From an uncultured Chryseobacterium sp. (GTDB taxonomy: Bacteria > Bacteroidota > Bacteroidia > Flavobacteriales > Weeksellaceae): a DNA stretch of 45,891 nucleotides. Shown piece after piece: positions 18,095-26,335 of this stretch. The notes below the pieces were generated by a model. It saw only the letters and a list, made by a program, of their open reading frames with translations, was not told the origin of the DNA and made no database searches. Both the position numbers and the translations under genes were made by a program. The stretch lies in NCBI GenBank assembly GCA_913778085.1, contig CAJYXJ010000058.1:1-45891 (forward strand), read 5' to 3'. Every line of letters starts with the position of its first letter. Position 1 is the first letter of the stretch.

Positions 18095-18789
18095 TGAAAC
18101 CTTTTACATTCAGACAATTCGAAATTCAGCAATCAAAAAACGTCTTCCGTGTAGGTACGGACGGTGTTTTGTTAGGTTCTTTAGCTACTGTGTCCCATGC
18201 CTCGGCGATATTGGAAATCGGTACAGGAACAGGGCTTATTTCCCTGATGCTCGCTCAGAGAAATTCTGAGGCCAGGTTTTTGGGTATTGATATTAATGAA
18301 GAGGCAGCTGCTTTAACCCGGCTTAATTTTGAAAATTCTTCTTTTGCACCAAGATTAAGGAATATTCATCAGGATTTTAAATCTTTCAGCACGTATGAAA
18401 AATTTGATCTGATTGTCTCAAATCCTCCATATTTTGAAATATCGGATTCTGAAAAAGATAAAATTGCCAGGCAGACTGTGGAATTGAATTTCCAGCAGCT
18501 GATTTCAAAATCGGCAGAACTGTTATCGGAAAAAGGCATTTTATCAGTGATTATTCCCGCACATTCAGGAGGGGGCTTTATTAAGACGGCCAAACCACAT
18601 GGGTTAATTCTGATCCGGAAAATTAATATTAAAGGCATTGAAACGGCTAGTGTTAAAAGGCTGATCCTCGAATTCTCTTTATCCGAACAGCCTATTTCAG
18701 AATCTGAATTCATTATAGAAAAAAGTCCGAGACAATACTCGGACCCATATCTTGAACTCACTAAAGAGTTTCATGTTTTTAAGAAATAA
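18094..18789 (+). CDS. tRNA1(Val) (adenine(37)-N6)-methyltransferase, TrmN6 type
   Basis: This 231-residue SAM-dependent methyltransferase starts at GTG, overlapping the kinase stop. It opens KPFTFRQFEIQQSKNVFRVGTDGVLLGS, the TrmN6/YfiC N-terminus. Motif I is ILEIGTGTGLISLMLAQ, and the N6-adenine signature NPPY occurs as IVSNPPYFEIS. The family methylates A37 of tRNA1Val in E. coli; the target here is inferred. A GTCCGAG/CTCGGAC hairpin (18725-18744) sits inside the 3' part of the coding sequence. The following convergent gene is ftsE. Confidence 0.88.
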   Translation: MKPFTFRQFEIQQSKNVFRVGTDGVLLGSLATVSHASAILEIGTGTGLISLMLAQRNSEARFLGIDINEEAAALTRLNFENSSFAPRLRNIHQDFKSFSTYEKFDLIVSNPPYFEISDSEKDKIARQTVELNFQQLISKSAELLSEKGILSVIIPAHSGGGFIKTAKPHGLILIRKINIKGIETASVKRLILEFSLSEQPISESEFIIEKSPRQYSDPYLELTKEFHVFKK

Positions 18790-18870
18790 ATATATTGATT
18801 CTAAATCATTAAATCTGGTAGAAGTCTGTTGATTTAAATAATCTGATTTTCTCTGCTGAGCGGTTCAATC

Positions 18871-19581
18871 TTATTCAAATAATTCAGCGGTATCCAGAAC
18901 GGAAACTTTCCCGTCTTCACAGCGGATGGCCTCTCCCGGAAAATTCTGGATCATGTGGTAGTCATGGGTCGCCATTACGACAGCTGCTCCGTTTTCCAAA
19001 GCAACCTGCTTCAGAAGTGTCATGATTTCATTGGAGGTTTCAGGATCCAGGTTTCCTGTCGGCTCATCGGCCAGAATAAGATCCGGATGATTTAATAAGG
19101 CACGTGCGATAGCAATACGCTGCTGTTCTCCTCCTGAAAGTTCATGAGGCATCTTGTGTTTCTTGCTCTTCATGTTTACACTGGCCAGTACCTCATTGAT
19201 GCGTTCTTCTATCTTTGTCTTGTCGCTCCAGCCGGTAGCCTCCAATACGAACCTCAGGTTTTTCTCAACCGTTCTGTCGGAAAGAAGCTGGAAATCCTGA
19301 AAAACGATACCTAGTTTTCTTCTCAGGTTCGGCACGTCTGAAGCTCTTAATTTAGCCAGGTCGAAACCTACGACTGCTCCATGCCCTGATGCTAGAGGAA
19401 TATGCCCGTACAGCGTCTTCAGCAGTGAACTTTTTCCGGAACCTGTTTTTCCGATAAGGTAGCAGAATCTTCCTTTCTTGATGTTGAGATTCACATCAGA
19501 AAGAACCGTAAAGTTTTTTTGTGCAATCTTCGCGTGCTGCAGGCTGATGATATTGTCTCCGGCAAGATGTGTATGTGGCAT
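18871..19581 (-). CDS. ftsE: Cell-division ABC transporter ATP-binding protein FtsE
   Basis: This 236-residue ABC ATPase pairs with FtsX to activate peptidoglycan hydrolases at the septum. Visible motifs are Walker A GKTGSGKSS (Lys50), Q-loop VFQDFQLLSDRTV, signature LSGGEQQR, Walker B LILADEPTGNLD and H-loop VVMATHDYHM. The Q-loop and spacing match FtsE more than macrolide exporters, though LolD-like transporters are close relatives. No ftsX lies beside it, as is common in this group of bacteria. It is convergent with the methyltransferase gene; the 81-base spacer has only a weak inverted repeat TTAAATC/GATTTAA (18809-18837). Confidence 0.85.
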   Translation of the reverse strand: MPHTHLAGDNIISLQHAKIAQKNFTVLSDVNLNIKKGRFCYLIGKTGSGKSSLLKTLYGHIPLASGHGAVVGFDLAKLRASDVPNLRRKLGIVFQDFQLLSDRTVEKNLRFVLEATGWSDKTKIEERINEVLASVNMKSKKHKMPHELSGGEQQRIAIARALLNHPDLILADEPTGNLDPETSNEIMTLLKQVALENGAAVVMATHDYHMIQNFPGEAIRCEDGKVSVLDTAELFE

Positions 19582-19734
19582 AATTCAGTTTTAAAGTACT
19601 ATTCTAAAATATTTTTTCAGATTTTAAAAATAGGAAAAAGAAGACTTAAGAACCTAAATTTTAGGAAATTTTAACAACAAAAAATGCCTGAAAAATATAT
19701 TTTCAAGCATGATTTGTATATGATAATAAAAAGA

Positions 19735-19893
19735 TTATCTCTTAGCGCGTGATGCACTTACAGTTAAACTCTTTCTGCCTTTAGCTCTTCTCGCAGCCAA
19801 AACTCTTCTTCCATTTGGCGTAGACATTCTTTCTCTGAAACCGTGTTTGTTTCTTCTTTTTCTTTCTGATGGCTGGAATGTTCTTTTACTCAT
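19735..19893 (-). CDS. rpmH: 50S ribosomal protein L34
   Basis: This small gene encodes 52 residues. It starts [20 protein letters not shown], continues [20 protein letters not shown] and ends [12 protein letters not shown], a near-perfect L34. The protein is a basic component of the large subunit. The ATG is at 19893 and the TAA at 19735. It stands alone, without rnpA or dnaA beside it, which is usual in Bacteroidota. A textbook promoter lies at 19937-19966, with an expected leader of about 39 bases. Confidence 0.98.
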   Translation of the reverse strand: MSKRTFQPSERKRRNKHGFRERMSTPNGRRVLAARRAKGRKSLTVSASRAKR

Positions 19894-19936
19894 TACTATA
19901 TGTTTAAATCGTAATTATCTATTAATTTTCAGGTTG

Positions 19937-19966
19937 CAAAGATATGGAATTTTTTAAAAGTTGCAA
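19937..19966 (-). promoter_or_regulatory. Promoter of rpmH
   Basis: On the minus strand TTTG (19967-19964) is followed after 19 bases by TATCTTTG (19944-19937). This is one of the cleanest Bacteroidota-type promoters in the window. Confidence 0.8.
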
Positions 19967-20087
19967 ACTTTAGTAATATTTTTTTAATTTTTTTCATCTC
20001 TTTTTTTAGTCCTTTTTTTACAAAGCCCGTTTGCCAGACGATTTTTCCCGTAATCAAAAATAATCGCTGTGGTTTATTTAAAAGCTC

Positions 20088-20095
20088 TATCTTTG
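20088..20095 (+). promoter_or_regulatory. Candidate -7 box for the DHH phosphoesterase gene
   Basis: TATCTTTG fits TAnnTTTG 30 bases before the ATG. The -33 position reads TGTGG, an imperfect match. Confidence 0.5.
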
Positions 20096-20125
20096 GAAAC
20101 TCAAATTTAAAGAAATATAAACATC

Positions 20126-21136
20126 ATGATGTTTACACCGGCAGAACTTTTAGAAATCAATACATTACTTACTCCAGAAAACAAAATTGTAATTCTTACC
20201 CACTACAATCCGGATGGTGATGCGGTCGGTTCAAGTCTTGGTCTTAAACATTACCTGAAAGCGAAGGGCATTCATGCCGAAGTAATTGTGCCGAATGATT
20301 TTCCTAAGTTCCTCAAGTGGATGCCGGAAGCCAAAAGGGTATTGATTGCCGACTACAAAAGGAAATTTGCTTCAGACCTCATCAGTGAAGCCGATGTTAT
20401 TTTCTGCCTGGATTTCAATGCGCCCTCAAGAATCGGGATTTTGGGAGACTGGCTCACGAATGCGAGAGGAAAAAAAATCCTTATCGATCATCATCAGCAG
20501 CCTGAAAAATTTGATTTTGTCTATTCCGATACCGTTATTCCGGCGACCTGCCAGATGGTGTATCATTTCATCGAAGCGATGGATGATGAGAAACTTGTCA
20601 ATAAAGATATTGCAGAGTGTCTTTATACCGGAATCATGACCGATACCGGAGGATTCCGTTTCCGCTCCACCAGTGCGGCGACCCACCGTATTATTGCCAA
20701 TTTAATTGAGCACGGTGCGGATCCTGCCCTGATCACTTCCAATACCTGGGATACGAATACGGTTTCCCGTCTTCTTCTGCTGGCCTTGATTCTGGGAAGG
20801 ATAGAAGTGGTAAAAGACGGTAAAGTGGCTATTTTATATCTAACGAGGGAAGAGCTGAAAGAATACGGCTTCCAGAAAGGAGATACGGAAGGCTTTGTAA
20901 ATTACGGACTGAGTATTCTCGGAGTGAAAATGGCAGCTTTCTTTATGGAGGACCTGTATGAGAATTTCATTAAGATTTCTTTCAGGAGTAAAGATGATAT
21001 GGATGTAAACCAGTTCTCAAGAAAATACTTTAACGGGGGAGGCCATATCAACGCAGCAGGCGGAAAATCACACGAATCTTTACAGGGAACCATCGAAACT
21101 TTTAAAAAGAGAATAGAAGCGGAGGAAAATCTGTAA
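20126..21136 (+). CDS. DHH-family phosphoesterase, NrnA-like
   Basis: This 336-residue cytosolic protein has the DHH-DHHA1 architecture of bifunctional oligoribonuclease/pAp phosphatase, which degrades short RNA oligomers and 3'-phosphoadenosine 5'-phosphate. Motifs are HYNPDGDAVGSSLGLKHYL (metal-binding DxD), FCLDFNAPSRIG, the name-giving DHH in LIDHHQQPEKFD, GIMTDTGGFRFRST, and the C-terminal substrate-binding GGGHINAAGGK. The length agrees with NrnA. The start may be either of two consecutive ATGs. It is monocistronic; the 187-base spacer after it shows no gene. Confidence 0.92.
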   Translation: MMFTPAELLEINTLLTPENKIVILTHYNPDGDAVGSSLGLKHYLKAKGIHAEVIVPNDFPKFLKWMPEAKRVLIADYKRKFASDLISEADVIFCLDFNAPSRIGILGDWLTNARGKKILIDHHQQPEKFDFVYSDTVIPATCQMVYHFIEAMDDEKLVNKDIAECLYTGIMTDTGGFRFRSTSAATHRIIANLIEHGADPALITSNTWDTNTVSRLLLLALILGRIEVVKDGKVAILYLTREELKEYGFQKGDTEGFVNYGLSILGVKMAAFFMEDLYENFIKISFRSKDDMDVNQFSRKYFNGGGHINAAGGKSHESLQGTIETFKKRIEAEENL

Positions 21137-21324
21137 ACGGAATCTTTTGTTACCCTTTTTAAAAATTCATAGCTTTACTATTATTCTGTACTTCAATGAA
21201 GCATCTGATATAAAAAATCAAATATTATCGAATTCACTTTAGAATAATATACTAAATATTAATATTAGGAATTCCGGTTATAATCATTGACCGAAAGAAC
21301 TTCCTGCATGAAGCTTCCAGTTTG

Positions 21325-22128
21325 TCAGCTTTTGCCGGACCTTGAATATCCTTTGTCTTCCAGCTCTTTGCAGGTATATTCGTAAACTTCCTGAAACATC
21401 GTATCCAGAAATTTCTTACTGAATAAACTGAATTTCGTCATCTTTGGAGGGTCCAGGAAGATATCACATGATTTTGCTTTGATATAAACCGATTTGGCAA
21501 TTGCCAGGTGCAGGATCCGGTCAAATTCTTTCATCAGGCTCATCTTTTCCAGGCTGTCGTAGCTGATGGAATTCACATGGGACCCGATCAGGAAATCGCA
21601 TTTGTCCATAATCGGCTCGATCGGCAGATTGTCCAGAACTCCGCCGTCCACATAAATTTTTTCACCGATTTTCACCGGAGGCAGGATAAACGGAACACTG
21701 GAAGAAGCCAGTAGCGGGGCAAACAATTCGCCTTCCGAAAAGAAATCAACAATACCATGCGTCATTTCCGTTGCCGCTACATAAACCGGGATTTTAAGAA
21801 CATTAAAATTGTCGTCCGGAAAATAATCCGTAAATAACTTCAGGATAAATTTAGAACTGAAAATACCGTTTTTGGAAAGTTTAAGGTATGATCGGGAAAA
21901 GAAAGTGGTCTGCTTGACGATGTCCATCATTTCATCCGGAGTTTTCCCCAAAGAATAAAACGCACCGACAATAGAGCCTGCGCTGGTTCCTGAAATAATA
22001 TCCGGTTTCAGATGATACTCTTCCAAAGCCTTGAGAACGGCGATATGGGCGATTCCCCGCATGCCTCCGCCTGAAAGCGTAAGCCCGATCACCGGCTTCT
22101 TTTTTTTGAAAGACAGGAAATCGAACAT
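21325..22128 (-). CDS. Patatin-like phospholipase family protein
   Basis: This lipid acyl hydrolase has 267 residues from the ATG at 22128 (MFDFLSFKKKKPVIGLTLSG). The longer frame to 22140 overlaps the upstream gene and adds only four residues. It shows the oxyanion-hole loop SGGGMRG, the nucleophile elbow GTSAGS with Ser49, and the Asp of the catalytic dyad in VDGGVLDN (Asp161). These are complete, so the enzyme should be active, likely on phospholipids in the cytosol or at the membrane. There is no signal peptide. It follows the alpha/beta hydrolase gene, whose stop overlaps or touches its start. Confidence 0.92.
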   Translation of the reverse strand: MFDFLSFKKKKPVIGLTLSGGGMRGIAHIAVLKALEEYHLKPDIISGTSAGSIVGAFYSLGKTPDEMMDIVKQTTFFSRSYLKLSKNGIFSSKFILKLFTDYFPDDNFNVLKIPVYVAATEMTHGIVDFFSEGELFAPLLASSSVPFILPPVKIGEKIYVDGGVLDNLPIEPIMDKCDFLIGSHVNSISYDSLEKMSLMKEFDRILHLAIAKSVYIKAKSCDIFLDPPKMTKFSLFSKKFLDTMFQEVYEYTCKELEDKGYSRSGKS

Positions 22129-22129
22129 A

Positions 22130-22912
22130 TCAGAATACAAGATGTTTCGGCAGGTTGTGGAGAAGTTCGGTATTGATGATGGCTGCGCAGATGGCCGGTT
22201 TTTCCCAATGGCCGTTGTGTCCGCAGTCGAGGATATAGGATTTGATGTTCGTCCGGTCCGGAAGGCCTTTGATCATCACTTCAGTTTTTACGGCATTATC
22301 ATGTTTGCCGGCAAGAATCAGGATTTTGGCATCCAGATTTTCCAGGATGTGTTTTTTATCCGTTCTTTCCACCATTCCTTTTACAGAAGCTAAAGCGCCC
22401 AGATTATTGGTAGAAAGGGCAACTTCAAGAGCAGTTTCTATTTTCCCCTCCAGGATATCTCTTTCATTAGGGTTGAACAGATTTGGTACGCCAGCTCTGG
22501 CATAATGGGCAAAAGCGTCTTTGATGATGCGGTAACTTTTGATTCTTTGCTCTTTCTTTTCAGCATCATCGGGAAGATAAGTAGAGAAGAATAGCGTGAG
22601 ACTTTTTAATGACTCGGGAAACTTTTCGGCAAAAGCCAGGGAAACGTAGCCACCCATAGAATGGCCCAGCAGATGGACTTTATTCACGTTCTGGTCATCA
22701 AGCACTTTTTTTACTGCTTCCGCCATTAGTTCCATCGTCTGTACTTCAGCGATGATTTCCGACTGTCCGTGGCCGGGAAGATCAATTTTAAGCAATGAAA
22801 AACGTTCTGAAAGATGAGATTCCAGATCACTCCAGATCGAAAGGTTTTCCATAAATCCGTGAAGAAGAACCAAAGTTTCCTTTCCGTTTCCTTTTCTCTC
22901 GAAGTTCAGCAT
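22130..22912 (-). CDS. Alpha/beta-fold hydrolase
   Basis: This 260-residue soluble hydrolase starts at the ATG at 22912 (MLNFERKGNGKETLVLLHGF); the longer frame to 22963 runs back into the lipoprotein gene. It has the HGF oxyanion motif, the nucleophile elbow LLGHSMGGYV with Ser85, the acidic residue in LILAGKHDNAV, and the His in LDCGHNGHWEKP. The order matches 2-succinyl-6-hydroxy-cyclohexadiene carboxylate-synthase-like and esterase-like members, but the substrate cannot be assigned. It lies between a lipoprotein and a patatin on the minus strand, with almost no spacers. Confidence 0.9.
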   Translation of the reverse strand: MLNFERKGNGKETLVLLHGFMENLSIWSDLESHLSERFSLLKIDLPGHGQSEIIAEVQTMELMAEAVKKVLDDQNVNKVHLLGHSMGGYVSLAFAEKFPESLKSLTLFFSTYLPDDAEKKEQRIKSYRIIKDAFAHYARAGVPNLFNPNERDILEGKIETALEVALSTNNLGALASVKGMVERTDKKHILENLDAKILILAGKHDNAVKTEVMIKGLPDRTNIKSYILDCGHNGHWEKPAICAAIINTELLHNLPKHLVF

Positions 22913-22922
22913 AGTTCGGCAG

Positions 22923-23432
22923 TTAAAAGTGAATATCGATATGATCAACAAATCCCGAACCATTTACCATATCCTGCAGCCTATATGTTTTTCCGCCGTC
23001 TTTGGACATGAAAGTCTTGGTCCCTTTCCTTGTGTATGGCTTTCCGTTGTCATTGCTGGAAATGCTTTGCGTGATTTCTCCTGTGAAATTCATATGCTTG
23101 TCGGAAACTGCAGCCATGAAGCCTTTTATTTTAAGCGAATTTTTTCCGGATGCAATGGTTCCGGAAACATCGTAATGATCTGCTTCGCCATCAATTTTTT
23201 TAAACTCTACGGTTCCTTCCGAATTGATCTGGCTGTGGGTAAGCTTGTGGGTTCCGCTAAAATCCTTAAAATGATTTTTAGACCGGATGCTGTCATTGAT
23301 CTTCATTCTCGCAGCGTTAATGGAATCCACTATTTTCGTACTGTCTGCTTTATCCGAAGCAGGAGTGGCTTCTTTTTTAGAACATGAAACAAGTACTGCT
23401 GAAACAGCAATGGCGGTTAAAAAGTTTTTCAT
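22923..23432 (-). CDS. Predicted lipoprotein of unknown function
   Basis: This 169-residue protein has a signal peptide ending in a lipobox (MKNFLTAIAVSAVLVSC; cysteine about residue 17) followed by a charged KKEATPASDKAD linker. The body is beta-rich (GTHKLTHSQINSEGTVEFKK, HMNFTGEITQSISSND) and looks like a small barrel or lipocalin-like domain; no family is recognised with certainty. It ends close before the hydrolase gene, and begins after the exbD terminator at 23465-23487, so it starts its own transcript. Confidence 0.8.
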   Translation of the reverse strand: MKNFLTAIAVSAVLVSCSKKEATPASDKADSTKIVDSINAARMKINDSIRSKNHFKDFSGTHKLTHSQINSEGTVEFKKIDGEADHYDVSGTIASGKNSLKIKGFMAAVSDKHMNFTGEITQSISSNDNGKPYTRKGTKTFMSKDGGKTYRLQDMVNGSGFVDHIDIHF

Positions 23433-23464
23433 TCAATAAAATTATATTCAAAAATAAATAAAAA

Positions 23465-23487
23465 AAGAGCATTCTGAAAATGCTCTT
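23465..23487 (-). terminator. Terminator after the orphan exbD
   Basis: AAGAGCATT pairs with AATGCTCTT around a 5-base loop, and on the minus strand a run of T follows directly. It separates exbD from the downstream lipoprotein gene. Confidence 0.9.
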
Positions 23488-23494
23488 GCTGTTT

Positions 23495-24010
23495 TTATCG
23501 GGTTAATTCTTCGTAAACTTTCTTTTCCCAGGGTTTGATATCGGTAACGCCGTATCTTTCCTTCTTCGAAATCGCGATATTGTCCAGTACATCAACGAAG
23601 TTTTTATAATTGGCATCGTCGGTCGGTTCGATAATGATCGTGAAATTTTCCTTTTTAGGAGCTTTGTTGTAAGCTTCGGAAATAATTTTGGTAATATTCA
23701 GTCCGTTGAAATCCGTTTCTTTAAGATTATTTTTGTTTAAATCTTCTTTGGACTGTTGATGATAGAATACCCTGTTGTCTTTACCGAGGATAAAAGTGAC
23801 CTGATTTCTTACATCTACTACATTGCCGGGTTCATGTGGCCCTTTTGCAGGCAATCCGAGATCCATGACGTTTGGTTTCGTAAAGTTCGTGGTAAACATA
23901 AAGAAAGTGATCAATAAGAACCCCAGATCAACCATTGGGGTCATGTCTACGCGGATCAGTTTTTTTCGCTGCTTGCTTCCACCCTGCTTTTCTGCAATTA
24001 CTTCTGCCAT
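23495..24010 (-). CDS. Orphan ExbD-type biopolymer transporter
   Basis: This 171-residue inner-membrane protein has one N-terminal TM helix with RVDMTPMVDLGFLLITFFMF; the Asp in MVDLGF is the ExbD proton-translocating residue. The periplasmic part follows (TDDANYKNFVDVLDNIAIS, YGVTDIKPWEK). Over the TM segment and the C-terminal half it is nearly identical in pattern to the ExbD at 40071-40646 in the TonB operon, so these are close paralogues. Here no exbB or tonB is adjacent, and the gene has its own terminator. It may exchange into the same ExbB complex or serve another energised system. Confidence 0.93.
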   Translation of the reverse strand: MAEVIAEKQGGSKQRKKLIRVDMTPMVDLGFLLITFFMFTTNFTKPNVMDLGLPAKGPHEPGNVVDVRNQVTFILGKDNRVFYHQQSKEDLNKNNLKETDFNGLNITKIISEAYNKAPKKENFTIIIEPTDDANYKNFVDVLDNIAISKKERYGVTDIKPWEKKVYEELTR

Positions 24011-24216
24011 AATTATTAGTTTTTAAATGTTAAACAATTTTTAATAAAAGGTATTAAATACTTGCTTTTATAACGGAATAAATACAAAATTCGTATCTGA
24101 AATATAAAATTAATATTAAATGCTAAATCAATTTTATATTTTATGTTAAATGTATTAATTACCAGCAGAATAAAATAAAAATCCCGTTTGGTGAAAATTT
24201 ATTATTCATATAAAGC

Positions 24217-24245
24217 AAAAACCCACACCTTTCGGCATGGATTTT
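24217..24245 (-). terminator. Terminator after dsbD
   Basis: On the minus strand CCATGCC and GGTGTGG pair around a GAAA loop, flanked by A-rich and T-rich arms. The rest of the 24011-24264 spacer is very AT-rich and shows no gene. Confidence 0.8.
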
Positions 24246-24264
24246 AAAAGTATTTTGAAATTTT

Positions 24265-26334
24265 TTATTTATTCTGTTTGTAGTAATTGACACCGCATTC
24301 CAGGAATTTCTTGAATTTTTCCTTTTCCATATATCCGGAAACCGGGGTATTGATTACTTTTCCGTCCGGAGTCAGCAATACATAATGCGGCTGGGAATTG
24401 TTATTGAAATTTGCCGTCTGGAAGAGACTCCACCGGTCTCCGATGGTCTGTACTTTTTTCATCTGCCCGTCGCCAAGATCGATTTTGGTCTTTTGCTCTT
24501 CAGGAAGTTCTTCTTTGTCATCTACATATAAAGAAGCCAATACGACGTCGTTCTGAAGGATCGGTAAAATATCCGCCTGGCTCCAAACAAATTCCTCCAT
24601 TTTACGGCAGTTTTCACAGCCATAGCCTGTAAAGTCGATTAGGATTGGTTTATTCTCTTTTTTGGCAATCTCAATCGCTTTGAAGAAGTCGTGTTCGGGA
24701 TGCATTCCTAGAATTCCGTCTTTTTCGTCATGGAAATAGCTTACGTTCAGCGGGGGCAGAATTCCGCTTAACAGCTGCAGCTTCGGACGTTCGGCAGGAA
24801 TCAGTCCCTGGATCAGGTAAATCACAAAACCGATTCCCAATACCCCCAATATTTTCCTGGTAATGGATATTTTAGGCTTTTTATCATCATGCGGGAATCT
24901 GATCAGTCCGAATAAGTAGATCACTAATCCGATGGCAACAATGATCCAGATAGCGATGAACAGTTCTCTTTTAATCAGGAACGTTTTGGAAACCAGGTCG
25001 GCCTTTGAAAGGAATTTCAGGGCCAGGGCCAGCTCTACGAAACCTAAAACCACTTTTACCGTATTCATCCATCCTCCTGATTTCGGAAGGCTCTGCAAAG
25101 CCTGTGGGAATAAAGCCAGCAATCCAAAAACAATGGCCCATGCCAGTCCGAAGCCTCCTAGAGCAAAGGTCAACAGCATCGGAACGTTTGCCGATCCTGT
25201 AATAGCACTTCCTAATAAACTCCCTAAAATAGGGCCTGTACAGGAGAAGGATACGATCACCAACGTTAATGCCATAAAGAAAATTCCGATAATCCCTCCG
25301 GCTTCTTCCGCCTTTGAAGATTTGTTGGCAATAGAGCTGGGTAATGTAATGTCATAATATCCGAAAAAGCTTCCTGCAAAGAAAATAAAGATGATGAAGA
25401 AAATAATATTCAGCCAGACATTGGTCGAAATTTCATTGAAAATATTTCCGGCTATCCCGTCGATCAGATGGAAAGGTACACTTAGCAACACAAAGATCAG
25501 CAGAATGAAAAAACCGTAGATCAGGGCGTCTCTTTTTCCTTTTGCCGGATTCTTGTTTCCTTTGGTAAAGAAAGAAACCGTTAAAGGAATCATCGGGAAC
25601 ACGCAAGGAGTCAGCAGGGCAATCAGCCCTCCGATAAATCCTAATAAAAGGTACGTCCAGTAATTTTCGCTGATCTTGGAAGATCCGGTTCCGCAATCTG
25701 TCAGCGGATGGGCAATGTCAATTGATTTTATTTTCAATTGTTTAGGATCGAGTTTGGATGTTTGCGTCACAGGAACATTGTTCTGAACAACAACTCCCAA
25801 CGTATCGATTACAGGCTGTACGGAATCTTTCACCAAACCAGATTTATCATCCGTCTTGGCTTCTTCGGCAGTTCCTTTTGGTGTTACCTGCTTGTTGAAT
25901 TCCAAAGTATTCGGTGCAAGACAAACCCTGTCGTCACAAGTCTGGTAAGTAATTTCCGCGACAACATCACCCGGTTTCGTACCGTCTTTTAATTTAAACT
26001 TCTGCCTAAAACCCGCTGCGTCCGAATAATAGACAATTTTTCCTCCGAAAGCTTCGGAAAATTCTTCATGTTTTTTTCCGGTTTCTGTAAATTTTCCGAT
26101 CAGCTCGATGTTTTTCCCAGAAACTTTGTAGCTGGTCGGAATTCCTGTATCTTCGGGAAGATCCTTGGAATAGATGTGCCAGCCGCTTTCCATCGTCGCA
26201 TTCAGCACCGCTTCGTACTGGTTGTCGCCTAATTCGTTGATGGTAAATTTAAATTTTACAGGATTTTTGATTTGTGCATTGATCCCGGTTGCCAAAAACA
26301 GCAGAACCAATAAAAACCAGTTTCTAAACTTCAT
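24265..26334 (-). CDS. dsbD: Thiol:disulfide interchange protein DsbD
   Basis: This membrane reductase carries electrons from cytosolic thioredoxin to periplasmic targets such as DsbC/G-like proteins and cytochrome c maturation. It has 689 residues from the ATG at 26334 (MKFRNWFLLVLLFLATG, signal peptide). The N-terminal alpha domain has CDDRVCLAPN; the membrane domain of about eight helices has PCVFPMIPLTVSFF and SFSCTGPILGSLLG cysteines; the C-terminal thioredoxin-like gamma domain has YGCENCRKMEE. All six cysteines are present, so the full cascade is expected. The longer frame overlaps tilS. It follows tilS by one base, an odd but common co-transcription in the group. Confidence 0.93.
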   Translation of the reverse strand: MKFRNWFLLVLLFLATGINAQIKNPVKFKFTINELGDNQYEAVLNATMESGWHIYSKDLPEDTGIPTSYKVSGKNIELIGKFTETGKKHEEFSEAFGGKIVYYSDAAGFRQKFKLKDGTKPGDVVAEITYQTCDDRVCLAPNTLEFNKQVTPKGTAEEAKTDDKSGLVKDSVQPVIDTLGVVVQNNVPVTQTSKLDPKQLKIKSIDIAHPLTDCGTGSSKISENYWTYLLLGFIGGLIALLTPCVFPMIPLTVSFFTKGNKNPAKGKRDALIYGFFILLIFVLLSVPFHLIDGIAGNIFNEISTNVWLNIIFFIIFIFFAGSFFGYYDITLPSSIANKSSKAEEAGGIIGIFFMALTLVIVSFSCTGPILGSLLGSAITGSANVPMLLTFALGGFGLAWAIVFGLLALFPQALQSLPKSGGWMNTVKVVLGFVELALALKFLSKADLVSKTFLIKRELFIAIWIIVAIGLVIYLFGLIRFPHDDKKPKISITRKILGVLGIGFVIYLIQGLIPAERPKLQLLSGILPPLNVSYFHDEKDGILGMHPEHDFFKAIEIAKKENKPILIDFTGYGCENCRKMEEFVWSQADILPILQNDVVLASLYVDDKEELPEEQKTKIDLGDGQMKKVQTIGDRWSLFQTANFNNNSQPHYVLLTPDGKVINTPVSGYMEKEKFKKFLECGVNYYKQNK

Positions 26335-26335
26335 T

